Below are positions 17,508 through 24,891 of a stretch of 64,000 bases of DNA, piece by piece. How positions within the stretch are numbered: position 1 is the stretch's first letter; every line of letters starts with the position of its first letter. Both the position numbers and the translations under genes were made by a program. The stretch is from the NCBI RefSeq assembly GCF_013307245.1, contig NZ_CP028941.1, positions 248,001 to 312,000 on the forward strand, in the 5' to 3' direction. This DNA is from Polynucleobacter antarcticus. Its GTDB lineage: Bacteria > Pseudomonadota > Gammaproteobacteria > Burkholderiales > Burkholderiaceae. A model generated the notes under the pieces. That model saw only the letters and a list, made by a program, of their open reading frames with translations. It was not told the DNA's origin and made no database searches.

Positions 17508-18359
17508 ATGGATAGTATTTTTTTCTTTGCATCAAAGGTAGTGCACATTTTGATTGAGCCACTCAATGGGGTGTTGATCTTAGTATTTTTTGCATTATTG
17601 TTTTTACTTCTGCGTAAACAGCAGCTGGCGCGTCGTATGCTATCTATCGCACTGTGTCTTGGCCTCTTTGTTGGTTATCTACCTTCATCCCAATGGGGCA
17701 TGCGTGCACTTGAAGAGGCTGTACCTCAGACGCCATTAACGCCCGCAGTACTTGCCGAAGTAGGCGGAGTCATTATTTTGGGTGGCGCGATTGAAGGCGG
17801 CCTGATTGCACAAGATCGTGGCGAGGTCTCGATTTTTTCTGCCGCGGAGCGAGTGACCAAGGCGATGGAGTTGCTACGCCAAAACCCCGAACTGCCATTT
17901 ATCTTTAGTGGGTATTCCGGAAGGTTAATGCCACAAGGACCCTCTGAGGCAGATGCCTTTAAGCAGTTACTGCAAGAGCAGGGCTTGGGCGCACACCCTG
18001 GCTATTATGAAAACCAATCTCGCAACACGTATGAGAATTTTCTTTACACAAAGCAGATCATTGATGCTATCGATAAAAATACGGTGAAGGATGCAAACCT
18101 TGTAAAGGGTGAAAAAGACAGTACCGCTCCAAAACCTTGGCTCTTAATTACCTCAGCGCGGCATATGCTGCGCTCGCTACAAGTCGCCAACAAACTGGAC
18201 ATCGCTGTGATCCCCGTATTAGTGGATTACCAAACGAGCAAGCAACAGAGCTGGCATCGCTTTGATTTAGTAGAGGGTGGCGAGCAGTGGAACGCATTGA
18301 TTCATGAGTGCATCGGTATTGCTGCCTATTGGCTGACTGGCAAGCTGGAGTTTCGGTAA
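17508..18359 (+). CDS. DUF218/YdcF-ElyC family membrane protein
   Basis: A 283-residue protein with two N-terminal membrane helices (about 10-70) and a DUF218 domain. Domain motifs are VIILGGAIEGG, FIFSGYSGR, EADAFKQLL, ENQSRNTYENF and LLITSARHMLRSL. ElyC-type relatives affect cell-envelope polysaccharide handling in E. coli; the precise reaction is not known. A GGAG/AAGG ribosome site precedes the ATG. It is followed by yqgE after 11 bp. Confidence 0.9.
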   Translation: MDSIFFFASKVVHILIEPLNGVLILVFFALLFLLLRKQQLARRMLSIALCLGLFVGYLPSSQWGMRALEEAVPQTPLTPAVLAEVGGVIILGGAIEGGLIAQDRGEVSIFSAAERVTKAMELLRQNPELPFIFSGYSGRLMPQGPSEADAFKQLLQEQGLGAHPGYYENQSRNTYENFLYTKQIIDAIDKNTVKDANLVKGEKDSTAPKPWLLITSARHMLRSLQVANKLDIAVIPVLVDYQTSKQQSWHRFDLVEGGEQWNALIHECIGIAAYWLTGKLEFR

Positions 18360-18370
18360 AATAGGATGTC

Positions 18371-18988
18371 ATGAGTGCGAGTAAATCGAGTCCGAGTTCC
18401 CAAGTTAGCAAAGCTTCAGGTTCGTGCCTAGCCAATCAGTTTTTGCTGGCAATGCCAGGCATGCTAGACGACAACTTTGCGGGTTCGGTTATTTATCTGT
18501 TTGAACACAATGCCCATGGTGCGATGGGGCTGGTTATTAATCGGCCCACAGAGGTCACCTTATTAGGTTTACTGGACAAAATTGAACTACAGCTCGAGAT
18601 CACTCCCTTTGCAGATCAAGTCGTTTATTTTGGGGGCCCGGTTCAGGTTGATCGAGGCTTTGTTTTGCATGAGTCTGATAGTCCAGCCTACAGCTCTTAC
18701 TTAACGGTACCCGGTGGCTTGACCATGACTACTTCAAAGGACATCTTGGAAGATGTTGCTAAAGGCGGTGGGCCTCATCGCTTCATGATGACCTTGGGCT
18801 ATTCGGGCTGGGGTGCTGGTCAGTTAGAGGAAGAGATTGCCTTAAATGGTTGGATGAACGCAGAATTAAGCCGCCAGCAAATGGCGGAGATTATCTTTGC
18901 CACTCCTGCAAAAGAGCGTTACCAGCGAGCCATGAATGCCTTGGGTATTGATCCCTCTCAGTTATCGGGGCAGGTAGGGCATGCTTGA
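18371..18988 (+). CDS. yqgE: YqgE/AlgH family protein
   Basis: A 205-residue cytosolic protein with the DUF179 signatures FLLAMPGMLDDNFAGSVIYL, GAMGLVINRPTEV, VYFGGPVQVDRGFVLH and FMMTLGYSGWGAGQLEEEI. The biochemical role is unknown; AlgH was named for an effect on alginate in Pseudomonas. It overlaps ruvX by 8 bp, the conserved yqgE-ruvX pairing of proteobacteria. Confidence 0.94.
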   Translation: MSASKSSPSSQVSKASGSCLANQFLLAMPGMLDDNFAGSVIYLFEHNAHGAMGLVINRPTEVTLLGLLDKIELQLEITPFADQVVYFGGPVQVDRGFVLHESDSPAYSSYLTVPGGLTMTTSKDILEDVAKGGGPHRFMMTLGYSGWGAGQLEEEIALNGWMNAELSRQQMAEIIFATPAKERYQRAMNALGIDPSQLSGQVGHA

Positions 18989-19448
18989 AGCAGAGCCTAA
19001 GGCATTGCAGCCCGAGGTAATAGATCCCATTACGGCACTAGCCTTTGACTTTGGTACCCGCCGTATTGGTTTGGCAGTAGGCAACTCGATAACGGGCTCT
19101 AGCCAAGCCCTTGCCCCTATTAATGCTGACCAGGACGATGCCCGGTTTGCCCAAATAGCTGCTTACGTTACCGAATGGGCTCCCGATCAATTGGTCGTAG
19201 GCTTGCCTTGTCACCCTGATGGTGCAGAACATACCATGACCGCTAAAGCACGCCGTTTTGGTAATCAACTGCAAGGACGCTTTGGTCTCCCAGTCGCCTG
19301 GGTAGATGAGCGCTATACCTCTGCCGTTCTAGAAAACGATGCGCAGTTTCGTAATAAAAAACCAAGCCAAAAGACGCTTAGCCTAGATTCAGAGTCAGCT
19401 AGATTGATTTTGGAGCAGTACTTTGCGGAGCGCTTGGCTGCACAGTAA
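18981..19448 (+). CDS. ruvX: Holliday junction resolvase-like/pre-16S rRNA nuclease YqgF
   Basis: A 155-residue RNase H-fold protein. The first catalytic aspartate is in ALAFDFGTRRIGLAVG, the second conserved segment is QLVVGLPCHPDG and the third WVDERYTS. E. coli YqgF processes the 5' end of 16S rRNA. It overlaps yqgE. In related genomes pyrR and pyrB usually follow directly; here the 3.9-kb minus-strand toxin island separates them. Confidence 0.94.
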   Translation: MLEAEPKALQPEVIDPITALAFDFGTRRIGLAVGNSITGSSQALAPINADQDDARFAQIAAYVTEWAPDQLVVGLPCHPDGAEHTMTAKARRFGNQLQGRFGLPVAWVDERYTSAVLENDAQFRNKKPSQKTLSLDSESARLILEQYFAERLAAQ

Positions 19449-19531
19449 AAAGATAATTACCTTTCACCATCTAATTTACATTTATGCTTGGTGATGAGTT
19501 TTACTGTTTGGCGACCTTCTAACTTCGTTTT

Positions 19532-20197
19532 TTACAATTTACCTAAAAATTTCACTGATCTTTCTACCGCCTCTTCGTAACTCGGTCTGTAGGTCAAAAC
19601 ATCGATTTCATTAAATTGGGGCTTTAATACATGAGACCTTTCTTGAATTTGCTGAATAAATTGATCTTTGTACTTCACTAAAAATGGCGCAGCCATTTTT
19701 AATTCCTCAGGCTCTCGCTCAATTACCAAAGATAGGTCAAATAAATCTCGAGCGGCAGCCTGATCTCCTCTATGCCAGAGTTTTTTTGCCACAATTTCTA
19801 CAGCAGTTTCGACACGAATGGTGTTGCCTAAGAGAATCCAGTTCTCATAACCAGGCTTAGTGAGATTAGGTGAAGCCACAAAATCAATTTCACCTTCGGG
19901 GCGTATTAATTTAACGTATGAATTTTGACCCTCAACGTATTGAGAAGCAATATCAGCTGCTACATCATTTAATCTGGGTGTTGCGAATCCGAGGTACTGT
20001 GGATCGGGCACAAAAATATCAATGTCCTTGCTTAGACGATGTTGGTAGCGCAACATGAGCACTGTACCACCGCCAAACGTCCAAAATGGATCGCTCGTTC
20101 CATGTTTTTTAATTTCATCAATGATGCGAAGTGCGTGTGGCAAAAGAATCTCCCACACACCATGAGTGAGATCACGTTCTTTTAAGACTTTATTCAT
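19532..20197 (-). CDS. AbiEii/AbiGii-family nucleotidyltransferase toxin
   Basis: A 221-residue DNA-polymerase-beta-like nucleotidyltransferase. The diagnostic segments are FWTFGGGTVLMLRYQHRLSK (GGGT at 42-45) and the metal-binding DIDIF (D58, D60), with a later conserved basic motif around ETAVEIVAKKLWHRGDQAAARDLFDL. Such proteins serve as toxins in type IV-like abortive-infection systems. The partner is the XRE protein encoded 6 bp upstream, not a canonical AbiEi. It is convergent to ruvX. Confidence 0.87.
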   Translation of the reverse strand: MNKVLKERDLTHGVWEILLPHALRIIDEIKKHGTSDPFWTFGGGTVLMLRYQHRLSKDIDIFVPDPQYLGFATPRLNDVAADIASQYVEGQNSYVKLIRPEGEIDFVASPNLTKPGYENWILLGNTIRVETAVEIVAKKLWHRGDQAAARDLFDLSLVIEREPEELKMAAPFLVKYKDQFIQQIQERSHVLKPQFNEIDVLTYRPSYEEAVERSVKFLGKL

Positions 20198-20203
20198 AAA
20201 TGA

Positions 20204-20686
20204 TCACCGCCACGCTGGTCTTGGTGAATGCATCTCATCAGTCCATCGATCAATATTTTTCCAAATCGTTTTTGGGGGAGTATTCCCTACTTTAGCTGCT
20301 GCCTCTACTGCTAACACAATCATAGGTAACGGCACCTCATCAAGTAAAGAAGCCATATACGGAAAGTTAGCATCCGCTATTTTTCCTGATATCAGTGACT
20401 TTGCTAGGTCCGAACTGCTTAATTTATTTTTATAACTGACACTCGCAGTTTGACTAGCCACCTGTAGGGCATCCCCCTGTTTTTTCCGCCCCTGCATTGT
20501 GATGTCCAATCCGAGCAAATTGAGCAAACAAAACAGTTTGGCCGCCCCCAAGTCCCTCAGCGTGCCATTTTCTAAATTCAGAATTGTGGATCGTGACAAA
20601 TTGCCAAGCTTAGCCAAGCGCTCTTGCGTTAAGCCTAGACCAGTTCGGCGATGAGCCACTTGGAGTCCAATTTCACGTAAATTCAT
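20204..20686 (-). CDS. XRE-family regulator, partner/antitoxin of the nucleotidyltransferase
   Basis: A 160-residue protein with a helix-turn-helix (residues 6-60; LGLTQERLAKLGNLSRSTIL) and a C-terminal extension (about 80-160) that may contact the toxin. The start MNLREIGLQVAH at 20686 is preferred over an upstream in-frame ATG at 20761, because the latter would place translation through the promoter palindrome at 20712-20739. It lies 6 bp upstream of the nucleotidyltransferase on the same strand, a toxin-antitoxin-like layout. Confidence 0.8.
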   Translation of the reverse strand: MNLREIGLQVAHRRTGLGLTQERLAKLGNLSRSTILNLENGTLRDLGAAKLFCLLNLLGLDITMQGRKKQGDALQVASQTASVSYKNKLSSSDLAKSLISGKIADANFPYMASLLDEVPLPMIVLAVEAAAKVGNTPPKTIWKNIDRWTDEMHSPRPAWR

Positions 20687-20711
20687 AAGATGATTGTGCC
20701 ATAACTTTTCA

Positions 20712-20739
20712 ATAAATGTGTAATATATTACGCATTTAT
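20712..20739. promoter_or_regulatory. 28-bp palindromic operator of the XRE-nucleotidyltransferase operon
   Basis: ATAAATGTGTAAT (20712-20724) and ATTACGCATTTAT (20727-20739) are inverted copies around AT with only one mismatched pair. The element begins 26 bp upstream of the chosen XRE start, where an autoregulatory operator would be expected. Confidence 0.65.
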
Positions 20740-20835
20740 AAGAGAAAAGCTGCTGACGCATGACATTTTTTGGTGTGTTGCTCTACTTAGTCTGGTGATC
20801 CCCCCTTTGTTAAAGAATTGGGATTTGACTATTTT

Positions 20836-20875
20836 GATAAAACACAGGGGGCAGCGCTGCTGGCACAATAAAATA
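20836..20875 (-). repeat. degenerate repeat, left copy (gene remnant)
   Basis: This 40-bp stretch closely matches 23248-23286 in the same orientation: both contain GATAAAA, ACAG, CTGC and GCACAATAAAATA, with a few substitutions and one indel. Read on the minus strand, the two give related peptides, DLYFIVPAALP here and DPYFIVLAVLP in the other copy, so they look like remnants of one small membrane-protein gene. They bracket the vapBC remnant and hipBA. The surrounding 20762-21049 gap holds nothing else I can recognise. Confidence 0.4.
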
Positions 20876-21049
20876 TAGATCTGATGGGTACACGTGGACC
20901 GGGTCACGAGTTCATATTGTTTGTTTTACAGGGCCTCTTAAATAAGGTTTGGTTTTTTACCAAATTTGTTCATAGCTATCTTTGCTTCGTACATATTTAC
21001 GGCGACCAAGACTAAATTCCTCAAACAAGGTCAATTTGACTAATACAAA

Positions 21050-21277
21050 TTACAGCACCCAGTTTTCCAGTGCTAAATTTGGAACTCTTTTAAATTATCG
21101 TAAATTGTTGCTTACCAACATCAAGCCCTGGCCAATAGCCTGGGCTGCAATATGAATATCATTTTCTCCAATGATTTCTCCTTTTTTTTCTAACGCAGCT
21201 TTAATTTGGCCATAGTGCTGCGATGCCTTGGCGTCATAAGATAGAACCTCAAGATGGCTTTTGTACTCCGCGCTCAT
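21050..21277 (-). pseudogene. vapC: vapC toxin remnant (internal deletion and nonsense codon)
   Basis: The frame from the ATG at 21277 gives HLEVLSYDAKASQHYGQIKAALE and IGENDIHIAAQAIGQGLMLVSNNLR, which is the C-terminal half of a VapC PIN-domain RNase. A TAA at 21095-21097 then replaces what should be a sense codon (usually E), after which the same frame continues FKRVPNLALENWVL to a stop at 21050-21052. The N-terminal 60-70 residues, including the first catalytic aspartate, are absent: the upstream sequence runs directly into vapB. The toxin is therefore inactive. Confidence 0.85.
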
Positions 21278-21476
21278 TCAAAAAGTCATCAGATACTGTC
21301 GGGCTATTTAAGAAAAAGTTATCCCACGTATTTTCAATGGGCGTAATGATGCGTTCGCGACCTCGAATGCGCACTATGACCTTTTTAACTTCATCGGGTA
21401 AATGCGCTTTAGCAGGCAGTCTGACCGCCTGGCTGCGATTATTAGTAAACACGGTAGCAATTACTATGGTCATCAT
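21249..21476 (-). CDS. vapB: VapB antitoxin (toxin partner decayed)
   Basis: A 75-residue AbrB-type antitoxin. The N-terminal TVFTNNRSQAVRLPAKAHLP and central VIVRIRGRERIITPIENTWDNFFLNSP match chromosomal VapB proteins well. The final residues GVQKPS are read out of frame from the vapC remnant, so the natural C-terminal toxin-binding tail has been lost at the deletion junction. An AGGAG ribosome site precedes tandem ATG codons. It may still bind its own operator. Confidence 0.82.
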   Translation of the reverse strand: MMTIVIATVFTNNRSQAVRLPAKAHLPDEVKKVIVRIRGRERIITPIENTWDNFFLNSPTVSDDFLNERGVQKPS

Positions 21477-21582
21477 TTACTCCTATGTCTAAAGCGTTTC
21501 ACGTCATGTTGGTGATTTCTAGCATTAAGGTGCCTGACCTTATTGCGAAGATCATTTAATCCATTACATAAGGTGTTTTTAT

Positions 21583-22818
21583 TTAAGTTAAAAAAACGGC
21601 TCTCATGAGCTCTACTTCGCCTCTTGGGAGGGTTAGATGCTTTGCCACATCTTCCCATTGGCGAGTGACCTTTAAAACCTCATCCACAATCAGAGCCGCT
21701 TGATCTGTACTTAATTCGTAATATGGAGCTGTAGTAATGACACTTTCCAAGGAGGGGCGGTTGTCACCCATGTCTAAGTTGAGGACATGCTCTGCTTTAT
21801 CAATATTTGGATTCAAATCAAAAGCGGGAGAGAGGCGCCAGCCATCTGGTGACAAAACAAAACCATGATTTCTTAAGTGATCATCTCGATTGCTAATAGC
21901 CACATTAAAAATCACTCTACGAAATAATTGCGCTAAATCATCCTTAATCGAACCTCTTGCACCTCTGGTCAGGATGAACTGAGCGATGTCAAGGTAGCTC
22001 GCATCATCACTAGCCGCCTGTTTAAGCATTGTCATAGCCGAGGCATAATGAATCCGCTGGCCGTCAATGCGATCAAAGCGCTTCACAGCAAAGGTTCTAT
22101 AGTCGCTGCCTAGCCGAAGTAACTTTGCTGGCATCATTTGAATTTTGGCGCGTATTGCGAGCATATGAGCCAACATTTCCCAAGCACCAATGTCCCGGTC
22201 ATCGTCTTTTGCCGGAAATTTAGCAATCCAAAGTGATCCATCATGCTCCGTGAAGTTGGCTTTTGGTCTCGCGCCACCTAAAGATGCTCCGGGGGCAACC
22301 AAAACTCTAAGCCATCTCCTCAGATTATCTAAGTCATCTAGCTTTTTATCGCTTAGCTGCCGGGCGATATTTTCTAGCTCCGCTAGTTGAGCTACGGGAG
22401 GGGCGGATAAGGCATGCGAAGCTAAAAATACATCACCACCAGAATATTTAAATCGTAGTGCACCCTGCCTCGTTTGGTCTTGGACTCCAATCAAATAGTC
22501 CCATGCATAGAGCGTGCGAGCCTGACGCCCTTCGTCTTTTGCCTCCATGGACTCTCTGCGTTTCATTAAGGTTTGTCCCCAACGATCGGGCGAAGAGTCT
22601 AGAAAAACGCCAAAATTACCTTGCGCTGGATTGGGATGAAAGGCAGCCTTATCTAACGATAAATCAGGGTCTATATCAAAACGGTGTGGGTGTGATAGCC
22701 AGGTATCGTCATAATGAAAGCGGACATTGCCCCGGTCATGCTTTAGATAGCCGACCTTGACAGGCTCCTTCGCAATGAAGCCCGCATCAATCCAAACTTC
22801 TAAATTCAGATTAGCCAT
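21583..22818 (-). CDS. hipA: HipA-family serine/threonine kinase toxin
   Basis: A 411-residue HipA-type kinase. The N-terminal subdomain includes FGVFLDSSPDRWGQTLM; the activation loop GASLGGARPK is at 177-186; the catalytic loop AISNRDDHLRNHGF at 307-320 and the metal-binding region LSPAFDLNP at 329-337. E. coli HipA phosphorylates glutamyl-tRNA synthetase and drives persistence; the target here is unknown. It overlaps the upstream hipB-like gene by 8 bp. Confidence 0.92.
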   Translation of the reverse strand: MANLNLEVWIDAGFIAKEPVKVGYLKHDRGNVRFHYDDTWLSHPHRFDIDPDLSLDKAAFHPNPAQGNFGVFLDSSPDRWGQTLMKRRESMEAKDEGRQARTLYAWDYLIGVQDQTRQGALRFKYSGGDVFLASHALSAPPVAQLAELENIARQLSDKKLDDLDNLRRWLRVLVAPGASLGGARPKANFTEHDGSLWIAKFPAKDDDRDIGAWEMLAHMLAIRAKIQMMPAKLLRLGSDYRTFAVKRFDRIDGQRIHYASAMTMLKQAASDDASYLDIAQFILTRGARGSIKDDLAQLFRRVIFNVAISNRDDHLRNHGFVLSPDGWRLSPAFDLNPNIDKAEHVLNLDMGDNRPSLESVITTAPYYELSTDQAALIVDEVLKVTRQWEDVAKHLTLPRGEVELMRAVFLT

Positions 22819-23119
22819 CCTGCCCCCTTGCTTTTGACAGAGCTAAATCCTGTAGACGACGTCCAAGCAAATCATCTTTGGCAAGAAAATTAAAGTCATC
22901 TTGAAGTTGCAGTGCTGCCATGATTCTGAGATAGGTTCCAATGGCCACCGCAGGAAACCCTTTTTCTGCGCGATGCAATGTCATGCGAGAAATAGAAGAT
23001 CGCTCAGCTAGAGCATCTGCTGAGATGCCACGACGCAAACGAGCAAGCCTAATCCGCTCTCCTAGATTGGCGAGGATCTTTTGCTCAGAAGGAAAGATGG
23101 GCTGAGGTTTACTAGGCAT
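22811..23119 (-). CDS. hipB: HipB-like XRE antitoxin
   Basis: A 102-residue helix-turn-helix protein: GERIRLARLRRGISADALAERSSISRMTLHRAEKG (about 20-54) is the DNA-binding domain. It precedes hipA with an 8-bp overlap, which is standard antitoxin-first order. Inverted repeats at 23119-23168 directly upstream are candidate binding sites for autoregulation. Confidence 0.88.
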   Translation of the reverse strand: MPSKPQPIFPSEQKILANLGERIRLARLRRGISADALAERSSISRMTLHRAEKGFPAVAIGTYLRIMAALQLQDDFNFLAKDDLLGRRLQDLALSKARGQDG

Positions 23120-23168
23120 GTATCACATTATACATAAATAAAGCTAAATTTGTACATAATGTAATACA
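23119..23168. promoter_or_regulatory. inverted repeat pair upstream of hipB
   Basis: TGTATCACATTA (23119-23130) and TAATGTAATACA (23157-23168) are inverted copies with one mismatch, separated by 26 bp of AT-rich DNA. They flank where the hipBA promoter should be, so they probably are paired HipB operators. The left arm touches the hipB start codon. Confidence 0.6.
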
Positions 23169-23247
23169 AAATGAATGAAAAGTCACCAAATGTATTTTTT
23201 AATGGGGGGACGAATTCAAGAGGTGATTGAATTAATATTAAAGACCC

Positions 23248-23286
23248 GATAAAAAACAGCGGAAGCACTGCCAGCACAATAAAATA
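23248..23286 (-). repeat. degenerate repeat, right copy, within a doubtful small ORF
   Basis: Partner of the repeat at 20836-20875. It lies in a 74-codon minus-strand frame (23128-23352) whose start is MVLMDCFAKFVAREQ and whose middle is hydrophobic (YFIVLAVLPLFFIGSLILI). That frame overlaps the hipB operators and has no recognised family, so I do not call it a gene; it may be what remains of a small membrane-protein gene. Confidence 0.35.
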
Positions 23287-23376
23287 AGGGTCAATATGTG
23301 TTTCGTTTTGCTCTCTTGCAACAAACTTAGCAAAACAATCCATTAGCACCAAAATTAACCCTTTCAGGATATCAAG

Positions 23377-23883
23377 ATGGATGCCGAGTTACTGTACAAA
23401 AAGCTACTAGCCCATCTTCGCAGCGCATTGGCTGCTAACCCGGCAATCGAGATCGCAGGCTTGGCGATTGGAGGGGCTTGGATTGCAGAGCGTCTGGCTC
23501 ATGATGTAGGTTTAAAGCACCATGGTGTGATTAATGTAGCCTTTCATCGGGACGACTATGCTGAAAAAGGCTTGGCAGCAATGCGCTCAGCCGAAAGCAT
23601 GGCAACTCACTTACCTTTTGAAGTTAATGGTGCGCACATCGTGGTGATTGATGATGTGCTGCTCACGGGCAGAACCGTGCGCGCCGCTTTAAATGAGCTC
23701 TTTGATTTTGGGAGGCCTGCTAGTGTTGAACTGATGGTCTTAGCGGATCGCAGTAAGCGAGAATTACCCATTGCAGCCAGCTTTGTGGGCGAACAGGTAA
23801 ATGTGCCAGATCACCAGATAATGGCACTAGAGCAAGATGAGCAGAGTCACTTTCGTTTTGTTCTAGAGGAGCGTACAGCATGA
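23377..23883 (+). CDS. pyrR: bifunctional pyr operon regulator/uracil phosphoribosyltransferase
   Basis: A 168-residue phosphoribosyltransferase-fold protein with the PRPP-binding motif [17 protein letters not shown] (about 89-105). PyrR proteins can regulate pyrimidine genes and have uracil phosphoribosyltransferase activity; in Gram-negatives the RNA-binding role is less certain. It overlaps pyrB by 4 bp (ATGA). Normally it follows ruvX directly; here the toxin island intervenes. Confidence 0.92.
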   Translation: MDAELLYKKLLAHLRSALAANPAIEIAGLAIGGAWIAERLAHDVGLKHHGVINVAFHRDDYAEKGLAAMRSAESMATHLPFEVNGAHIVVIDDVLLTGRTVRAALNELFDFGRPASVELMVLADRSKRELPIAASFVGEQVNVPDHQIMALEQDEQSHFRFVLEERTA

Positions 23884-24848
23884 GTACAGAAAATTCCTTT
23901 GTGAATCAATTTAATGCGGCAGGTGAGTTAACACACCTTCTTACCTTAGAAGGTTTACTCAAAGAGCAGATTGTGCATATTTTGGATACGGCGCAGCAGT
24001 TTGTCAGCGTGACCGACCCTGCTAGGGAAGTAAAAAAAGTACCACTCCTTAGGGGTAAGAGTGTCTTTAATCTCTTCTTTGAAAACTCTACCCGTACACG
24101 CACCACTTTTGAGATCGCGGCTAAGCGCTTATCCGCAGATGTGATTAATTTAGATATCTCCACCTCATCGACTGCTAAAGGTGAGAGTCTGATTGATACG
24201 ATTGATAACTTGATTGCCATGCAGGCCGATATCTTTGTGGTGCGCCACAGTGTATCTAGAGCGCCTATTGAGATTGCCAATCATGTTCCGCCATATGTGC
24301 ATGTGATTAATGCGGGTGATGGCAGTCATCAACACCCTACGCAAGGTTTACTGGATATGTACACCATGCGGCACTTCAAGCAAGACTTTACGAAACTCAA
24401 GGTAGCGATTGTGGGGGACATTGTGCATAGCCGAGTAGCCAAGTCTAATATCCATGCACTTACTGCTTTGGGTTGTACGGACATACGCGTCATTGGCCCC
24501 GAGAGCTTATTGCCTAATGATTTAGACATGTTGGGGGTGAAAGTCTTTCACAGTATGGAAGAAGGTTTACGTGGTGTAGATGTCGTGATGACCCTACGTA
24601 TTCAGAAAGAACGTATGGAAGCCGGTAAGGTGCCCGAGGGAGCGGCTTTCTTTGCCCAGTTTGGTCTGACACCAGAGCGCCTAGCCTTAGCCAAGCCCGA
24701 TGCGATTGTGATGCACCCCGGCCCCATGAATCGGGGAGTAGAGATTGATTCCAAAGTCGCCGATGGTGCGCAATCGGTCATTCTGAAACAAGTCACTTTC
24801 GGGATTGCTGTGCGTATGGCAGTGATGTCTATTGTGGCTGGTAACTAA
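23880..24848 (+). CDS. pyrB: aspartate carbamoyltransferase catalytic subunit
   Basis: Condenses carbamoyl phosphate with aspartate in pyrimidine synthesis. The carbamoyl-phosphate loop [12 protein letters not shown] (STRTRT at 70-75), the [11 protein letters not shown] segment and the C-terminal [13 protein letters not shown] motif are present. At 322 residues it is the class without a PyrI regulatory subunit. It follows pyrR; no pyrC-like dihydroorotase gene follows, as polysaccharide genes start instead. Confidence 0.97.
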   Translation: MSTENSFVNQFNAAGELTHLLTLEGLLKEQIVHILDTAQQFVSVTDPAREVKKVPLLRGKSVFNLFFENSTRTRTTFEIAAKRLSADVINLDISTSSTAKGESLIDTIDNLIAMQADIFVVRHSVSRAPIEIANHVPPYVHVINAGDGSHQHPTQGLLDMYTMRHFKQDFTKLKVAIVGDIVHSRVAKSNIHALTALGCTDIRVIGPESLLPNDLDMLGVKVFHSMEEGLRGVDVVMTLRIQKERMEAGKVPEGAAFFAQFGLTPERLALAKPDAIVMHPGPMNRGVEIDSKVADGAQSVILKQVTFGIAVRMAVMSIVAGN

Positions 24849-24891
24849 GCACTTCATGCAGCAATCAAAGCAACACCCAAAGTAACAGCTA

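Noticed and set aside
23128..23352. A 74-codon minus-strand frame with a hydrophobic middle
   Set aside because: It overlaps the hipB operator region and lacks a family match; I mention it only as a likely gene remnant.
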